Shown here: positions 49,332 to 61,832 of the stretch, in pieces
Layout of the letters: each line of letters begins with the position of its first letter
Numbering within the stretch: the first letter of the stretch is position 1
From: Halictus rubicundus
Taxonomy: Eukaryota > Arthropoda > Insecta > Hymenoptera > Halictidae
Length of the DNA: 64,000 nt
Assembly: GCF_050948215.1 (NCBI RefSeq)
Contig: NC_135150.1
Span: 15,851,943 to 15,915,942, forward strand
Reading direction: 5' to 3'
Translations under genes and position numbers: made by a program
Notes under the pieces: generated by a model
Told to the model about the DNA's origin: nothing
The model's database searches: none
What the model saw: only the letters and a program-made list of their open reading frames with translations

Positions 49332-49566
49332 TAATAAAGCGAATTTTTTGCACTTTTGATCGTCTATCACGAACGGTCACGAGTCTGATACGAGGCGTAC
49401 GCGATTTTTTTTATCAACAGGAAGGAGAACCATGCACCGGTGACGCAACAGTTTTGAAAATATGTCCGGCGATCGGTGTTATTCTTAATATTCGGCTGTA
49501 CGTTATCATTGTCACTACTTACGAACCCGTTCGACACGACTGGAAGTGATCTCCAACGGCGGCAAG

Positions 49567-52500
49567 ATGATGTTGATCAAGAGCTTCTTCCGGAGGATCA
49601 TCAAGGACTTCCGGCATAAGGAGCTGCTACCCCTGAAAATGATCTTTTTCGTTCAGGCGTCCAGTGAGTAAACGCTATCGTAAAACACAATCCATTCAAC
49701 TTGTAATTGTAACATTCCATTGACTTTTTATCGTTAATAATAAAATAGTTTCGTTATAATCAATTTCGAAAATTTCATTCGGACTTTTCAGACTACGGGT
49801 ATTCGGCATCGAAAAAACAATACAAAATAGAATTTAATCCAACTTTAATTTAATTTTTGGTAAAATCCTTGACAGAAAAAAAAATAAGTTTGTATTATTC
49901 TATATTTAAACTTGGAACTTCTATATTTAAGATTGCAATGCTTTTACTTTTATGTAAATAATATAATAATAAAAAGTATAATAATAATAGCATAATAATA
50001 TTGTTGTTGTCGACTGTAATGAGGAATTTCTTGTCGTTTCCAGCACTCTATGTACTTTATCCATATCTGACGATACATATGAGGGAGCTTGGCATAAATG
50101 TGGAGGAGACAGCCATAATGAGTGCCATTACCCCGGTGATCGCTATGGTGATGCCACCCTTAGCCGGAATGTTTGCAGATCGTGTGGGAAATTTCAAAGT
50201 AAAATTTCAATAAATTCTATTTTTTTTTATCACAACAACTGCTTTCTACTCCACAAACTTTTTTCACAATCACTTACTTTTATTTTACATACTCCCCTCA
50301 CAATATAATCAACATATGACCTGTTCACAAATCCAACTGCCTTTCGAGTTTTTTTAGCATTTCAGTGTCAAAGTCACATCGTGCTAATTAATTGTATGAA
50401 CATAAACAGTTCTGCTGCAGCAATAGTAAACTTCGAGTTTGACCATTTTCTATCGTTTGATTCTAGTTATTTTTTAATGACTTTAACCCATTTGCATCAT
50501 AAGGAAATATGAAAAGAAGGCCTTTATCACCAAACTTTTTTTTATTATACTTAAGTACAAAAATTACTACAAGTAAAAGAACTTCATATTTCAGCATTAT
50601 AAGAAAAAATATTAAGTAATTGTGACCAGAAAAATTGAGCGTAAATATACGCTAAAGATGTAAATGGGTTAGTTAGTCGAATTATACTCTGTTACGTGAC
50701 CAGCCATTGTTTAATCCAATGAAGATTGTAGATTTCATTCGCAGATCCGTTATTATTCTCCAGATTTATCTTAGTTGAACTACCGCGTGACATAACCGAT
50801 AGAAATAAGAAGACGCAAACAATTAAAAAGATATCAACGATATGTTTCTATAGGTTTTACTGTCGCTGTTCTCTTCGTTTGGCGGATTCGCGGCTCTGTT
50901 GCTGCTGCTCGTGCCGATTGGCAGGATAACCGTGGAATTTCCGAACAGAGTCGTTATGGACCTTGGCTGCACAGGGAATAACGGGCTACTTTACACGATG
51001 AGCCAGAGTCATCCTTGCGAGACGAAGTTACAAGAAAAGATCTCCACTAGGCTAGAAAGTTGCGGGTAGGTAAGGATGCGGGTTCGTATCGCGACCGATT
51101 CAATTTTCTATGGGTACGCTAATCATACCGTTACACACGGTCCCTAGACTCTGCAAAGAATTTTGGACCTGCGATCAAATTCTTCAATCCCAAAAAATAG
51201 GCTTTAGCCGAATTTATTCCCAATTTTGACACCAACTATCACTTTTAATGTTGTATTTAAAATGTCCTTCACAAGACAGTTACTTGAGGGGTAGTAATTT
51301 GCAGCAATTGCTTTTAATAATTATATTGAAAATAGCTATTGTACGTCTAGATGAAAAAGAATTAATATTACAAAATATAATCTATGGCTAAATCGGCAAT
51401 TTAGAAATGTCGAGTCACACTCGATGCAGGAGTGCGAAACGTTAAATGCAAAAAAAAAGGGAATAAGAGAGTTGAAAATAAAAATAAATACCATGATCTT
51501 GATTACATTTTATACGACAACATTTTTTTAATATTTTTCTCCGCATCGTTGAACTTTTTCAATTTTCTTTTTGAAGCTATATGTGCCGCATGGACATTTA
51601 CAATGACACGGACGTGGAGTCCATTTTGTCATCGAGGATGTACACGATTATGCGACACAATTTGGAAACGGGTAACAACTCCACGATCAAGTTTACGATT
51701 GCTCAGGATGACATGCCAGTGGTACGTATAACTAAACAATAAGAAAGTTCATATAATTTTTATTGTTACTTTTACTGTTGTTCAATTAGTGTTCAAATTA
51801 ATAATAACATCTACTTCATTCTCAGCTTCCTTGACACGTTTGCTACCACCATTTTTTTCGTTGCCTATCCTCATTGTTAAAACTTTTTTGTTAAACGCAA
51901 GTCTTTTATGAAATATTAAAACAGCAAAGCCACGGAGTTCCTGAATGCTACGCCTCCATGATTTTAAATAACAGCGTGCACCAAATTAATTAGTATAGAT
52001 TCGTGTGAATGTGGTAACGAACATGTTGAACTCCGAACGAAAGAGATAATTTTCTACTTAATCTTCAGTTTAGTAGAATGATGCAGACGAGTCTATGAAC
52101 CGGTATATGACGTTCGATTCAATTGAATGATTGATTTGTAGAAACCGAAAGACGAAGACATCCGGGAGTATCGGAGGCTAACAAATAACGAACACTTCAA
52201 GACGTCGATCCGTCAGATCTCGAGGAACGAGTATTTCTTCCCGACGAATCGATTATACGAATTCGCGTGCACGGTGTCGGGATTCATCGAGGACTTCGAG
52301 ACATCGACCTTCAACACTGCCATGTCGAACAGAATCTACGAGAATCGAACTCTTTGCAGTTTCAATCCCATCTTGACGCTCAAGGTCAGCCGATATGCTG
52401 AAAAACTTAAATTTAAGAATTGCACTATCTTTCATTTATTAAAGCTATTCAGAAAATTTGCATAAAAATCCGCAGCCTATCAATGACCTACAAATACTGA

Positions 52501-55500
52501 CAGTACTCATTGAAATCCCTATAAATTTTACAACTTTTACCAACAGGAAAATTTTTGAATTACTAATGCATTTATGATTTTTGTTTGGTAATATACGGGG
52601 TGTCTCAAAAATGTTGTACTTCTTTAAAAAGGGTGATCCCCGAGGTCATTTGGAATAACTTTTTCCTTTGCGAAAATGTTCTTCGTGGCTTCGTTCAGGA
52701 GTTATTAACGAAAAACACGGACCAATCAGAGCACGCCTATAGTGGGCGGATTGCCAATCGGCGAGAGGGTACGCTGAGCGTGGCGTTGGCATTGGACGAG
52801 CCGGAATCCGTCCGCTGTAGCTGCGCTGTGATTGGTCTGCGTTTTTCGTTAATAACTCCTTAACGAAGCCGCGGAGAACATTTTTGCAAAGGAAAAACTG
52901 ACTTCAAATGACCTTAGGAATCGTTCCTTTCAAGGATATACAACATTTTTGGGACACCCTTATTACAGCAATGTTGTAGTATCAACTGTGGTCGTTGACA
53001 AAAGTAAATAACTCTTTGTAATATTACTGCACATAATTTATATATCTTATTGCAAACACGTATAAAATGAGTTATTGTTTATTCATGCGACCATATGAAA
53101 TCTGCACAGGATAACGCGAGTAAAGCGATAAACTACCATTCGTTCAAATCGAAGCTGAAAAATCTGGAAGTGACGGAAGAAGATCGCGAACTGCAACGTC
53201 AAAGATATTTATCAGAGGAGATGGCGTGGACGGGAGATCGATTTGAAAAAATAACTTGCGGCAATCCTGATCTCGAAACCGAGAAGATTATTTTGGATCT
53301 GCCACTGATCAATTACTCTCGGAGCGCAGCGCCGTATAAGATCCTGAACAGCGACGATTGTCATAAAAGGTGTATAGTTACCGCGCCGCGGAAAGAAGTT
53401 TGCTCCAACAAGAACATGGAGCTCGAGTTCAACATTAGGTTGACCTTTTGGCTCTACTTTGTTATCAGAGTCTTTATCAGTGAGTACAAACGCTGTTTGC
53501 AAATAAATCGCGACATGGAAAAATGACAAATTTTTACGCGGCGGATTCTATTTTTGCGATGATGTTTAATTTCGTTGAAATTTGTCGAAGTCGATTGAAA
53601 CTTGTGTACAGTGAATTCTCGATAAATGTCAACAACACGGGTCTTGCCAATGTCGTGTATCGTCCAGAAGACATACCCTAGCGGTGTTATGTTTACACTG
53701 CTCGGCGTCTGAGGCCTCTCGAGCTTCGTGGGGTATACCCCGCGGTAGTGAGGATTATTCCGCGACGTTTATCATCCAGACCTTGGCGACATATATAGAG
53801 AAATCACTGTATATTAAATTTTTGCTGTATAATAAATTATTTGCCTACTTATCTGTAATTCAAGAGCAATAACGAGGAAATTAACGCCACTGTTTTTTCT
53901 ACATTAAATGAATGAATATTATTATCCGTGAAAATCCTTGTATTATACTAACGATTAGTATTAGTCAGTAGAACTCGTGTATATCGAAGATTAATTAATC
54001 TTATTTTCAAGTTAGAGAACTAAAAGTGACTATATTGCTCTATAAAAATGAGAAATATGACAACTCAGATCTCCATCAATTTTTATTATAATGTACGTGC
54101 AATGAAATAAATTTAACCTGTTATTTTGACGGATCCTGTAGTTCCAGTGTTCGTAGTCTTCTCTAATTGTGAGAATGTTTTATCATAAAATTTCTGACCA
54201 TAATTATCTTCTTCGCAGGTGTAATCGGCGGTACCACGTTCGCCATGTTCGAGGGTGCAGTTATCGCCATATTGCGAGAACAGAAAGCCGATTACGGTCT
54301 TCAGAGGATCTACGGGAGTATCGGAGGCATGATCTCCTCCCCGCTTTCCGGACTCTTGATCGATTATGCGAGTCGTGACAAGAGTTACACGGACTTCAGG
54401 TACTGTCGTGATGATCTTCGATTGTGTATACATTTTTTTTTTTGGTTCATTATCGTTATTATTTATTTTGTTAATCCCATTTCTCAGGCCTGCATTCTAC
54501 CTGTACGCGGCGCTCAAGCTCATGTCGGGAGTACTGATGCTCGCCATTAATTTAGAATTCAAATCGCCGGCGACGAACGTGATTCGCGACGTTTTCACTG
54601 TGCTGAGGAACATAGAGGCTGCCGCCCTCTTCATCGCATGCTTCATTCTCGGTAAGAGAGTTTTCTACCTGAGATAAACAATTTTTACAACGGTGAAAAT
54701 AAATAACCAAATTCTTGTCGACGCTTTATTCGTGTGGAAATAATTTCAAATAAAATTGTAATGTATGCGTACTCTCGGACTACGGATTTTAGGCACTCAT
54801 GAGAAAAATGAGAAAATGATCCGATTTAAAGCTACCATCGTTAAGACCATTGTCTTATTATTTTCCATGTATCATGTTAAGGGTGGAAATACCATTCTAT
54901 TTATTCTCTTCTTCTCATAATGGATGCAGGAAAGGTTTGCATACAGATCCGCGGTCTACATATTTCATTACAATTGTAAACTGTGCTCCATTAATTCAAA
55001 AATTAATTGAAAAAAATTCAAATTTAGAAACACGTGCTTGCACGTGTCCTTCGTGACTATCCATTCGGTTACCATATCGATTTCGATTAAGGACAACACT
55101 TTACGTTATTGTATGCTTAGCATATCGTTTATTATTAATTGTACAATGTTAGTAATTTCATCTTCAATTCTCAGATTGTCGGTAAAAGTTAGACGTTGAT
55201 CTGGCAGACGGCGCGACAGTAAACGAGTTTTAAATGTCTCGGTCGCGAGTCGCCATAGATTTCCTAAATTCTCCGCGATACGACGCGATGAGATTGCGAA
55301 AATGAACGTTGAAATAAGTTACGCAATCCTCGTTATTGCCTGCTTCCGCTAATCTTCGGCGTGTTGGCCGAATAACGAAATTACAGTGACATTGACATTC
55401 CACATCGATGCCACAACGTTCACGCGTGTCATTAAACACAACTCTCGTCTTTCGGCGTCGACAGAATTCTGACGCAGAATTTGTTTACCCTGTTTTTGTG

Positions 55501-58500
55501 TCTAGCGCTTGTAGACCCTCAGCGTCTGACCTGCCCAGTATAATCTGACCCTGAACCAGCATCTCCTTCGATTCGCACCACCGCACCACCTCAAACGCAA
55601 TTTTATTCTTCTCTTAGTCGACGCGAAAATTGCGAATTTAACTCTTCAAGGACATCTTCATATATTTTGCTTCAATAACAGGCACGCGTCTCCCCGAGGA
55701 AAACAATAATGTCGCCCGTCCTTAAAAGGTTGAGAGGGGTATTCGACGCCATCTTGCACCAATATTTACGAATTTTTTTCAGAAAAACTGTCGAACCTTT
55801 TACATCAGAATTTTGCACACACATTTATTGGCATTTGAAGTACACATGTGATTTGTTTAAAATAGAAATAACCAAAATTATACGAGCTATATATTTTTTA
55901 TAATATTTTGATGGTCGTTTATATACTTTGTTGTATCGAACCATAATACACAGAGAATTTACTTTCTTCGTGATTTCCTTTTGGTGAATTGTTTTGATAT
56001 TGCAGAAAGGTGGTACGCTGCATTTAATAAAACATTAACGCGTTTAGATTTGCTATTGTTTAGGCAACGTACCATGCTAAAAGGACGAGATGTGGTAACA
56101 AATGTGTACTCAGCTTTAGGATTGTGGATCGTCATGCTTTTATAGTCGCTGCAGTTCTTGATAGCTTCTGATTTATTTAGTTTCAGTATGTCTAAAGTTG
56201 TCGATAATGTCGCGTATTTACTGTTTCATGATTACATATTACACAGAGCGTTTGTATGCGATTTTTGCAGACACGCAAGAAGCCGTTCGCATCAACAAAC
56301 ACTGTATCTTTGCCACAAAGTGTCATTTAGTCAGCGAAAGAAACTTTTTCGCTCGACCTGCTTTTTGTGAAATGAGAATCAGAATTAGCATAAAGATTCG
56401 CGGGTTTTTTAATTAACAATTATAATAGTCCTTAAGTTTCGAAATGGTATCGAAATGAATTGTTATAAAAGTAAGAACGGTCTCGCTCGCGAACGATAGC
56501 TTTTTGCATATCTCATATGTTCTCTGAACCGGTATCGCAAACGCATAAATTCTAATGGTGGGTTATTAAAAAGACTCGTTTGAAACGAGTGACCGTTTTT
56601 CTTCTTTTTAGGAACTGCTTGGGGCTACATCGAGTCGTTCCTCTTTTGGCTGATCCAGGACTTAGGGGGATCAAGATCACTCATGGGTATCACCATAACC
56701 GTAGGCGGTATAGCCGGCATACCATTACTGGTTCTATCTGGCCCAATCATATCAAAGATCGGCCATGCCAATGTACTGTTCATAGGCTTCGTTTTTTACG
56801 CCATAAGACTTTGCGGTGAGCATCCATTTTAATTCCTGCACGTCTGCAGTAACTCCGTGATAATTGCAGCGGCCTTGATATTATAGCACGCCCTGCTATT
56901 TTTCTGGTCGCCATCGCGGTCGCATTAATCTGTCCTCCGAACCGCTTTTTTTACAATGCGCCAAGAAATTGCTTTTCTAATTAACTTAAACTACTGTAGC
57001 AACTCTGCTGCCGCTTTACCATTTCAATCTGTCTCGAAAAAATAATTTTCCTAACTAGTTTCAACACCGCAATCTTTACATTGAAATTCTACTGTAACCA
57101 TATTTGTTTTTTAGTTACAAAAATATATGGCTAATGTATGGTTTCACCAAGGTAACAAGTAAAATGATATCCATTGTTAGATTGATTTAACGTCCATTGT
57201 CAATGATATAATCATTTCTTTAAGGAATTAATTTAGCTCAGCTAGTATGAGTACACTCCATTGGCAATAATCTAGTCTTATTTGTTGGAATCTTAATATA
57301 TGAAGTTTTGAAAATATTTGTAACACGATGCTCTTTTACAGGTTACTCAATTATTTACAATCCGTGGCACACGCTCATCTTCGAGGCGCTCGAATCAGTG
57401 ACTTTGTCACTCAGTTTCACCGCTGCTGTTACTTACGCCGCTAAATTGTCTACCACTACCACTGACACCTCGATACAAGGACTGTTAGGTGGTGTTTATT
57501 ATGGAGTAGGTTAGTAACTATTTAACAAATGTTTTGCAGAACGTTACTTACGTATAAAAAGTATTTAATTGAAAATGGCACTTCATTAAACAAGACTCAA
57601 CAAGAACGATTGGCAGATATTGCCATAAAAAATTATATAAATTATTCCGTAAAAAAACTGTTTGATCAATTGAAAAATAAACTGAAAAATTATTAAATAA
57701 TCTATATAATCTAAAGAAATAATCTAAAGAAAAATTATTTGCTGGTATCCAAATAAGGTAATATATTATCTCAACTATTACTTCTCAAATAATTTATTTG
57801 AATAATGCTCAAGGCGGTTGTGAACTCACAATAGAATTATTGAATAAATGTTATTTCTTCGTTTAATAAGAATTATGTTCACATACTGGACAGGTTACCC
57901 CACGAGTTAAATCTCCAACCCCAGCTAAAAGGTTAACCTCATACGTCAATGAAACTGCTACAACTTCTTCAACAATTGTTCCAGGCAAGGGTTCCGGAAG
58001 CCTGATCGGCGGCTACCTGATGAAAGCGTTCGGAACTCGTCCGACGTATCGAATCTTCGCGGCACTGACATTGATCACCGGTGTGATGTATTACATCTTC
58101 AATGTGGCGTACTTGAAGAAGCGTCCGCAGGTGGAGGGCAACGATATCGTGAAGAAGAAGCCGAAGAAAATGGAGAATCAGAACGGCGTGGAGCCGGCGA
58201 TCATCGAGATAGCGATGGAGGAGAAGAAGCCTCGCGACGACTCGGGGGAGAAGGAGCCGAACAATTTGTCCGGCATCGACAACCAGGCATACTCGAACCA
58301 GTCGGAGATAGCGAAGGAGCTCGGGGACGAGGGGAATAGATCTACGAACAACATGGAGGCGATAAACAACGCGAAGAACCTCGACAAAATCGAAAATGCC
58401 GAGGACAACGGCCGGAAGAAGCCGAAGAAGACGAAGAAGACGGACGAACGGATGAAGACGAAAGAATGCTCGCGGCAAAACGGCACGACGAATCCGGGCT

Positions 58501-58562
58501 TCGACGACGAACAGGATCGATGTAACGTCACCATCGAGAGCCAACCGGACGACAAGAAGTGA
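49567..58562 (+). CDS. Mfsd6: major facilitator superfamily transporter, MFSD6-like
   Basis: Multi-pass membrane protein of the MFS_1-like/MFSD6 family; the substrate is not established from sequence. Eleven exons: 49567-49663, 50044-50198, 50854-51065, 51577-51721, 52142-52384, 53110-53479, 54219-54399, 54488-54651, 56612-56815, 57342-57509 and 57985-58562, encoding 838 residues in one frame. Residues 24-45 form TM1, 55-75 TM2, the MFS motif-A-like GMFADRVGNFK is at 74-84, and TM3 is at 85-107. A ~275-residue Cys-rich loop follows. The second half runs from LTFWLYFVIRVF through GGTTFAMFEGAV, GSIGGMISSPLSGLLIDYAS, GITITVGGIAGIPLLVL and GLLGGVYYGVGKGSGSLIGG, as in MFSD6. The tail (about 150 residues) is highly charged. 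The start is the first of two adjacent ATGs; an upstream coding or 5'UTR exon cannot be excluded. Introns carry several MITEs. Confidence 0.93.
50483..50672. mobile_element. TTAA MITE family A (copy 3, reverse orientation) in MFSD6 intron 2
   Basis: TTAACCCATTTGCATCATAA at the left and TAAATGGGTTAG at the right (TTAA mutated to TTAG). It contains the reverse of the AAGGCCTTCTTTTCATATTT block, so it lies opposite to the copies at 7797 and 12781. Confidence 0.8.
52597..52961. mobile_element. MITE with ~130-bp inverted arms, family G, in MFSD6 intron 5
   Basis: Left GGGGTGTCTCAAAAATGTTG and right CAACATTTTTGGGACACCCT are inverted, and complementarity continues inward (GGTCATTTGGAATAACTTTT, GCGAAAATGTTCTTCG, GTTATTAACGAAAAACAC, GACCAATCAGAGC versus the mirrored right arm). 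The unique centre of about 90 bp is GC-rich. A half copy is at 39757. Confidence 0.88.
53609..53809. mobile_element. TA-flanked MITE family F (copy 3) in MFSD6 intron 6
   Basis: TA + CAGTGAATTCTCGATAAATG at the left and ATATATAGAGAAATCACTG + TA at the right, 201 bp. This is the best preserved F copy, with clean TA on both sides. Confidence 0.85.
54008..54152. mobile_element. decayed family D MITE in MFSD6 intron 6
   Basis: GAGAACTAAAAGTGACTATA at the left and TTATTTTGACGGATCCTGTA at the right correspond to family D subterminal blocks; the outer ends are eroded. Confidence 0.45.
54777..54959. mobile_element. MITE family K (copy 6) in MFSD6 intron 8
   Basis: Inverted ends GGACTACGGATTTTAGGCA and GCATACAGATCCGCGGTCTA, about 183 bp. 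Confidence 0.65.
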
Positions 58563-58721
58563 ACAAGTTCCTCCACAGATCTCGATACTCTTCCTCTTCT
58601 TCGTTGTCTCGCCAACGAATCGATCGTCCGCGCGAACTCTGCGCGAGATGCTCGCTTTCTATTTTTTTCTTTTTTTTTTTTTATCAATTTAGAGCAGTGT
58701 CGCCGGATCAAGACTTGTGCC

Positions 58722-59035
58722 CCCACTCTAACTTCCCCCCTCTACCACGCTAATCCCCACGCTAACGCCCCAGTCAGGTCACGTGACGCGTTCTGTCTCT
58801 GTAGTGTGTACTCCGCTACTGGCAGAGAGAGAGGGTAGCTTTTTCCCCTCAATTCGTGCTCCCTCCCCTCATCTGGCGACATGCCCAATGTCAACTTTCC
58901 CCACTACCGCCCTAATCTCCACGCTGACGCCGCGGCCAGGTCACGTGACGCGTTCCGTTTCTGTCATTTGTACTCCCCAGTACTAGCAAAGAGAGGGGGT
59001 AACTTTTTCCCTCCCCTCATCTGGCGACACTGAGT
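58722..59035 (+). repeat. 162-bp tandem duplication carrying GTCACGTGAC
   Basis: AGGTCACGTGACGCGTTC occurs at 58776 and 58938, exactly 162 bp apart, and flanking blocks (CCCCACGCTAACGCC, AGAGAGAGGGTAGCTTTTTC, CCCTCATCTGGCGACA) are duplicated too. It lies just beyond the MFSD6 stop, probably in its 3'UTR or flank. Confidence 0.8.
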
Positions 59036-61775
59036 TAGAGGGAATTCTCACGGGAGAATCAGTATTTTTACAGCATGAAGTATAAGTTAGCGTGGAAGAG
59101 GAGTTCGCAAAACGGCGATTCTTGATAATTATTTAAATGGGATCGCAGCTTGATTCGAGATAGTATTGTTAAAAGGATAAAATTTGAGACTTTCATGCTC
59201 GCAAAAGCCTGATCAACGACGAACGAAGCGATGTGTTTTGCGATAGCATAAGACGAAGGTTGCAGCAATTTAAATGAAATGCCGTCTCTCGGTTACGGTA
59301 CCCTTACCGATCCGCGATCTTGTACAAATTGTCTTGTATACTCGTGGGAAATTAATCGTAGCACTGCGAAGACTATGTCGCTCGTAAGTATTCGAGCGTT
59401 GATAAATTGTGATACTACTTTAACAAAACATTATTTATGTGAGTTCACGCTTTTCTATGTAGATTTTATCACAAGTTCCGGCAATGTATTACAAAATAAG
59501 CGATTATTTTGATTCATCATCGAATATCGAATTTGTGGGAAAATGAATGATTAACACAATAGAAATTAATTTCTGTACCGAGGAATTGACATCGATCGAA
59601 TACTTCCGAGTAAAATTTGCCGTACAAGATCTTCGATCATTTTATTTATCCGCGTGCCGAACGTTCAATCATCCCGGAAAATCATTCCAGAACACCATAA
59701 TTAAACATCGTGCATGTACTTCACACAGTATCGAGTGTCGACTCACTTTTATTACACACGTCCTCTTTAGCGTTGAGTATTATAGGTACCTAACGATTCA
59801 AAATATGAGTATCACATTTTTTAAATCCGTAACGCTGAATCTCTATTTTGTACACTGTATTTTTTTGTTTTGTCTCTCGTTTTAGAATAACATGTAGCAT
59901 AGATGCTGAAGAATGATCACAGATCAAGTAGAGATAGAAATCATTTTAATAAGCGCGAATGTTAATGTAAGTACATTGAATCGCTCGACAAATATATGTA
60001 TGTATGTATACATTTGTTACTGTTATGAAAGTCATATATTTTCTCAGCGAGACAGAGTAATATAAATGTAAAGGTACGAATATAAATAATACGTGTATGT
60101 CAACTGTGGACGTCTCTACGCGCGCAGATTTTTATTTAATATTTCACAAAAGCCGGATTTCAAGAAAAAATCGCGCACGCTGATTGAGCGAGACAAAAGG
60201 CTCGTTAAAATTCATTGAAACTTTAACTAGCGCATAAAATCCATAGTGTAGGTGTAAGATAAGTGATGAACATTTTTTTTTTATTGCCGGTAGAAAAAAA
60301 CGAAATTAAAACTCTAAGCCCGGAGACACGTCTTTCCCGCGCGTTGAAATCACTCGCGGATGTTCCCTCACCGCGCATTGAAGTCACCGGCGTAGTGTCT
60401 GCTTTAATTGTGTCCACGGCTTCATTACGCAAAAACTCGCCACATTATTCATTCCACCAGCTCGCTGGTATAATCGATGATTCTTTCGCACACGTTAAAT
60501 GGTCGAGGCTTTCTGTAAAAAAATTGTCATTAATGTTAAGATAAATCTGGGCTCGGCGTTTTTCCGAACGCTTTACGACGAGGAAGAGTAACCGCGTTAT
60601 TAAACCAATTAGTATGATTTATTCGGCATTACATTGTTATTTATATTGACACGTAAGATCAGCATCGTACTGTTATAATCGACTATGTATAAATTGTTTA
60701 TGAATCAGCATTGTAGGTTAACAACGTGAATCTTTGTAGGTTCTTGAGTTCCTTGACCTCGACAATTTACTGTTCCATGATTTATCGTCAATAAAATTTC
60801 ACGATTTAACTATTTCGTATGCTAAGAATCGAATACCTTTGGCAAATTGGCGCAACAAATTTTGATTTGAGGAAATGGATAAACTTTCATAATGAGTACC
60901 AAACTTAGAAAAGAAAGTAAGTTCTGAACCAATTCCATTATTTCAATTACTATAACTTTAATAGATATTAATAATTCCCCGAGAACAAATAACGACGCTT
61001 ACGGGCGACATAAATGTGGAACTGTGCATTCGACCTTGAAATACCGTGAAGGACTCAATTATCTACGATAAAGACTAACGGCCCAGAAAACGGATATTAA
61101 GCCTGTACGAAGTAAGCACTAATAGGACACACGCTGTTAAATAATGAAAACGCAATGGCGGTTCCGCGGAGGAACAATGTGATATAACTATGCAGGAAAT
61201 AGTGCGTAATTGCAACTTCCCTAATTGTACAGTCGTAAAGACGATAGTAATAGTTTGTTCTCTGTTCGCGGAATGTCCTCAATGAAACTAAATAAACGGA
61301 GATACAAACGATTAAGAAGAACCGTGTTCCTTATTGTCTCATTTTCCAGCGAACGGAAGAAAATCCGCGGAAAAAGGTTTCCCTCGTCCTATTCGGATCG
61401 ATGATTAACCGGTCAAGGTCGCGTTGACTTTGTTTCCTTCCTCGGTATCCTCGTAACGGTGTGTCTTATAGTTTGCGAAACACATTAGGACAAGTTTGTC
61501 AACGCTCGTTTCGAGCAATTAACGCGGCTACGCGCGTCCGCGGTGGAACTTTTGTCTGTTCGAACGTGGATTCGACGGGAGACGACTGTCAGAAATTAAG
61601 CGGATTAATTGGGTTTCGTGATAGGGAACCGGGTCGCTTCGATCCGAAACGACCGCGCGGAGCGCTCGCAGGAAGGAAGCAGACGACAATTAATACCGCT
61701 AAAGATCGCGACGAACGAAATTAGAGCCGGACAGTAAATTTCCAGGCACTAACTGGCAAGGTACAGTTACGAGTC
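59036..61775. other. gap between MFSD6 and the secreted protein gene
   Basis: No coding exon recognised. AT-rich, with a TATG microsatellite near 59996-60012 and a K-like end near 60233-60255 (GCATAAAATCCATAGTGTAG). CpG-richer from 61.3 kb towards the next promoter. Confidence 0.45.
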
Positions 61776-61812
61776 TATATAGGCAACGCAAACTGGAGCT
61801 CCCCGATCATTC
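61776..61812 (+). promoter_or_regulatory. TATA box plus initiator for the secreted protein gene
   Basis: TATATA at 61776-61781 (in GAGTCTATATAGGC) and an insect-type initiator TCATTC at 61807-61812. The initiator A is 33 bp from the first T of the TATA box, the standard spacing. The predicted start is 24 nt upstream of the ATG, giving a very short leader. Confidence 0.65.
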
Positions 61813-61832
61813 ATCTTTGGCTGCCGGAGAAG

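Noticed and set aside
52585..52863. 92-codon plus-strand open frame
   Set aside because: Lies within the inverted-arm MITE G and is explained by it.
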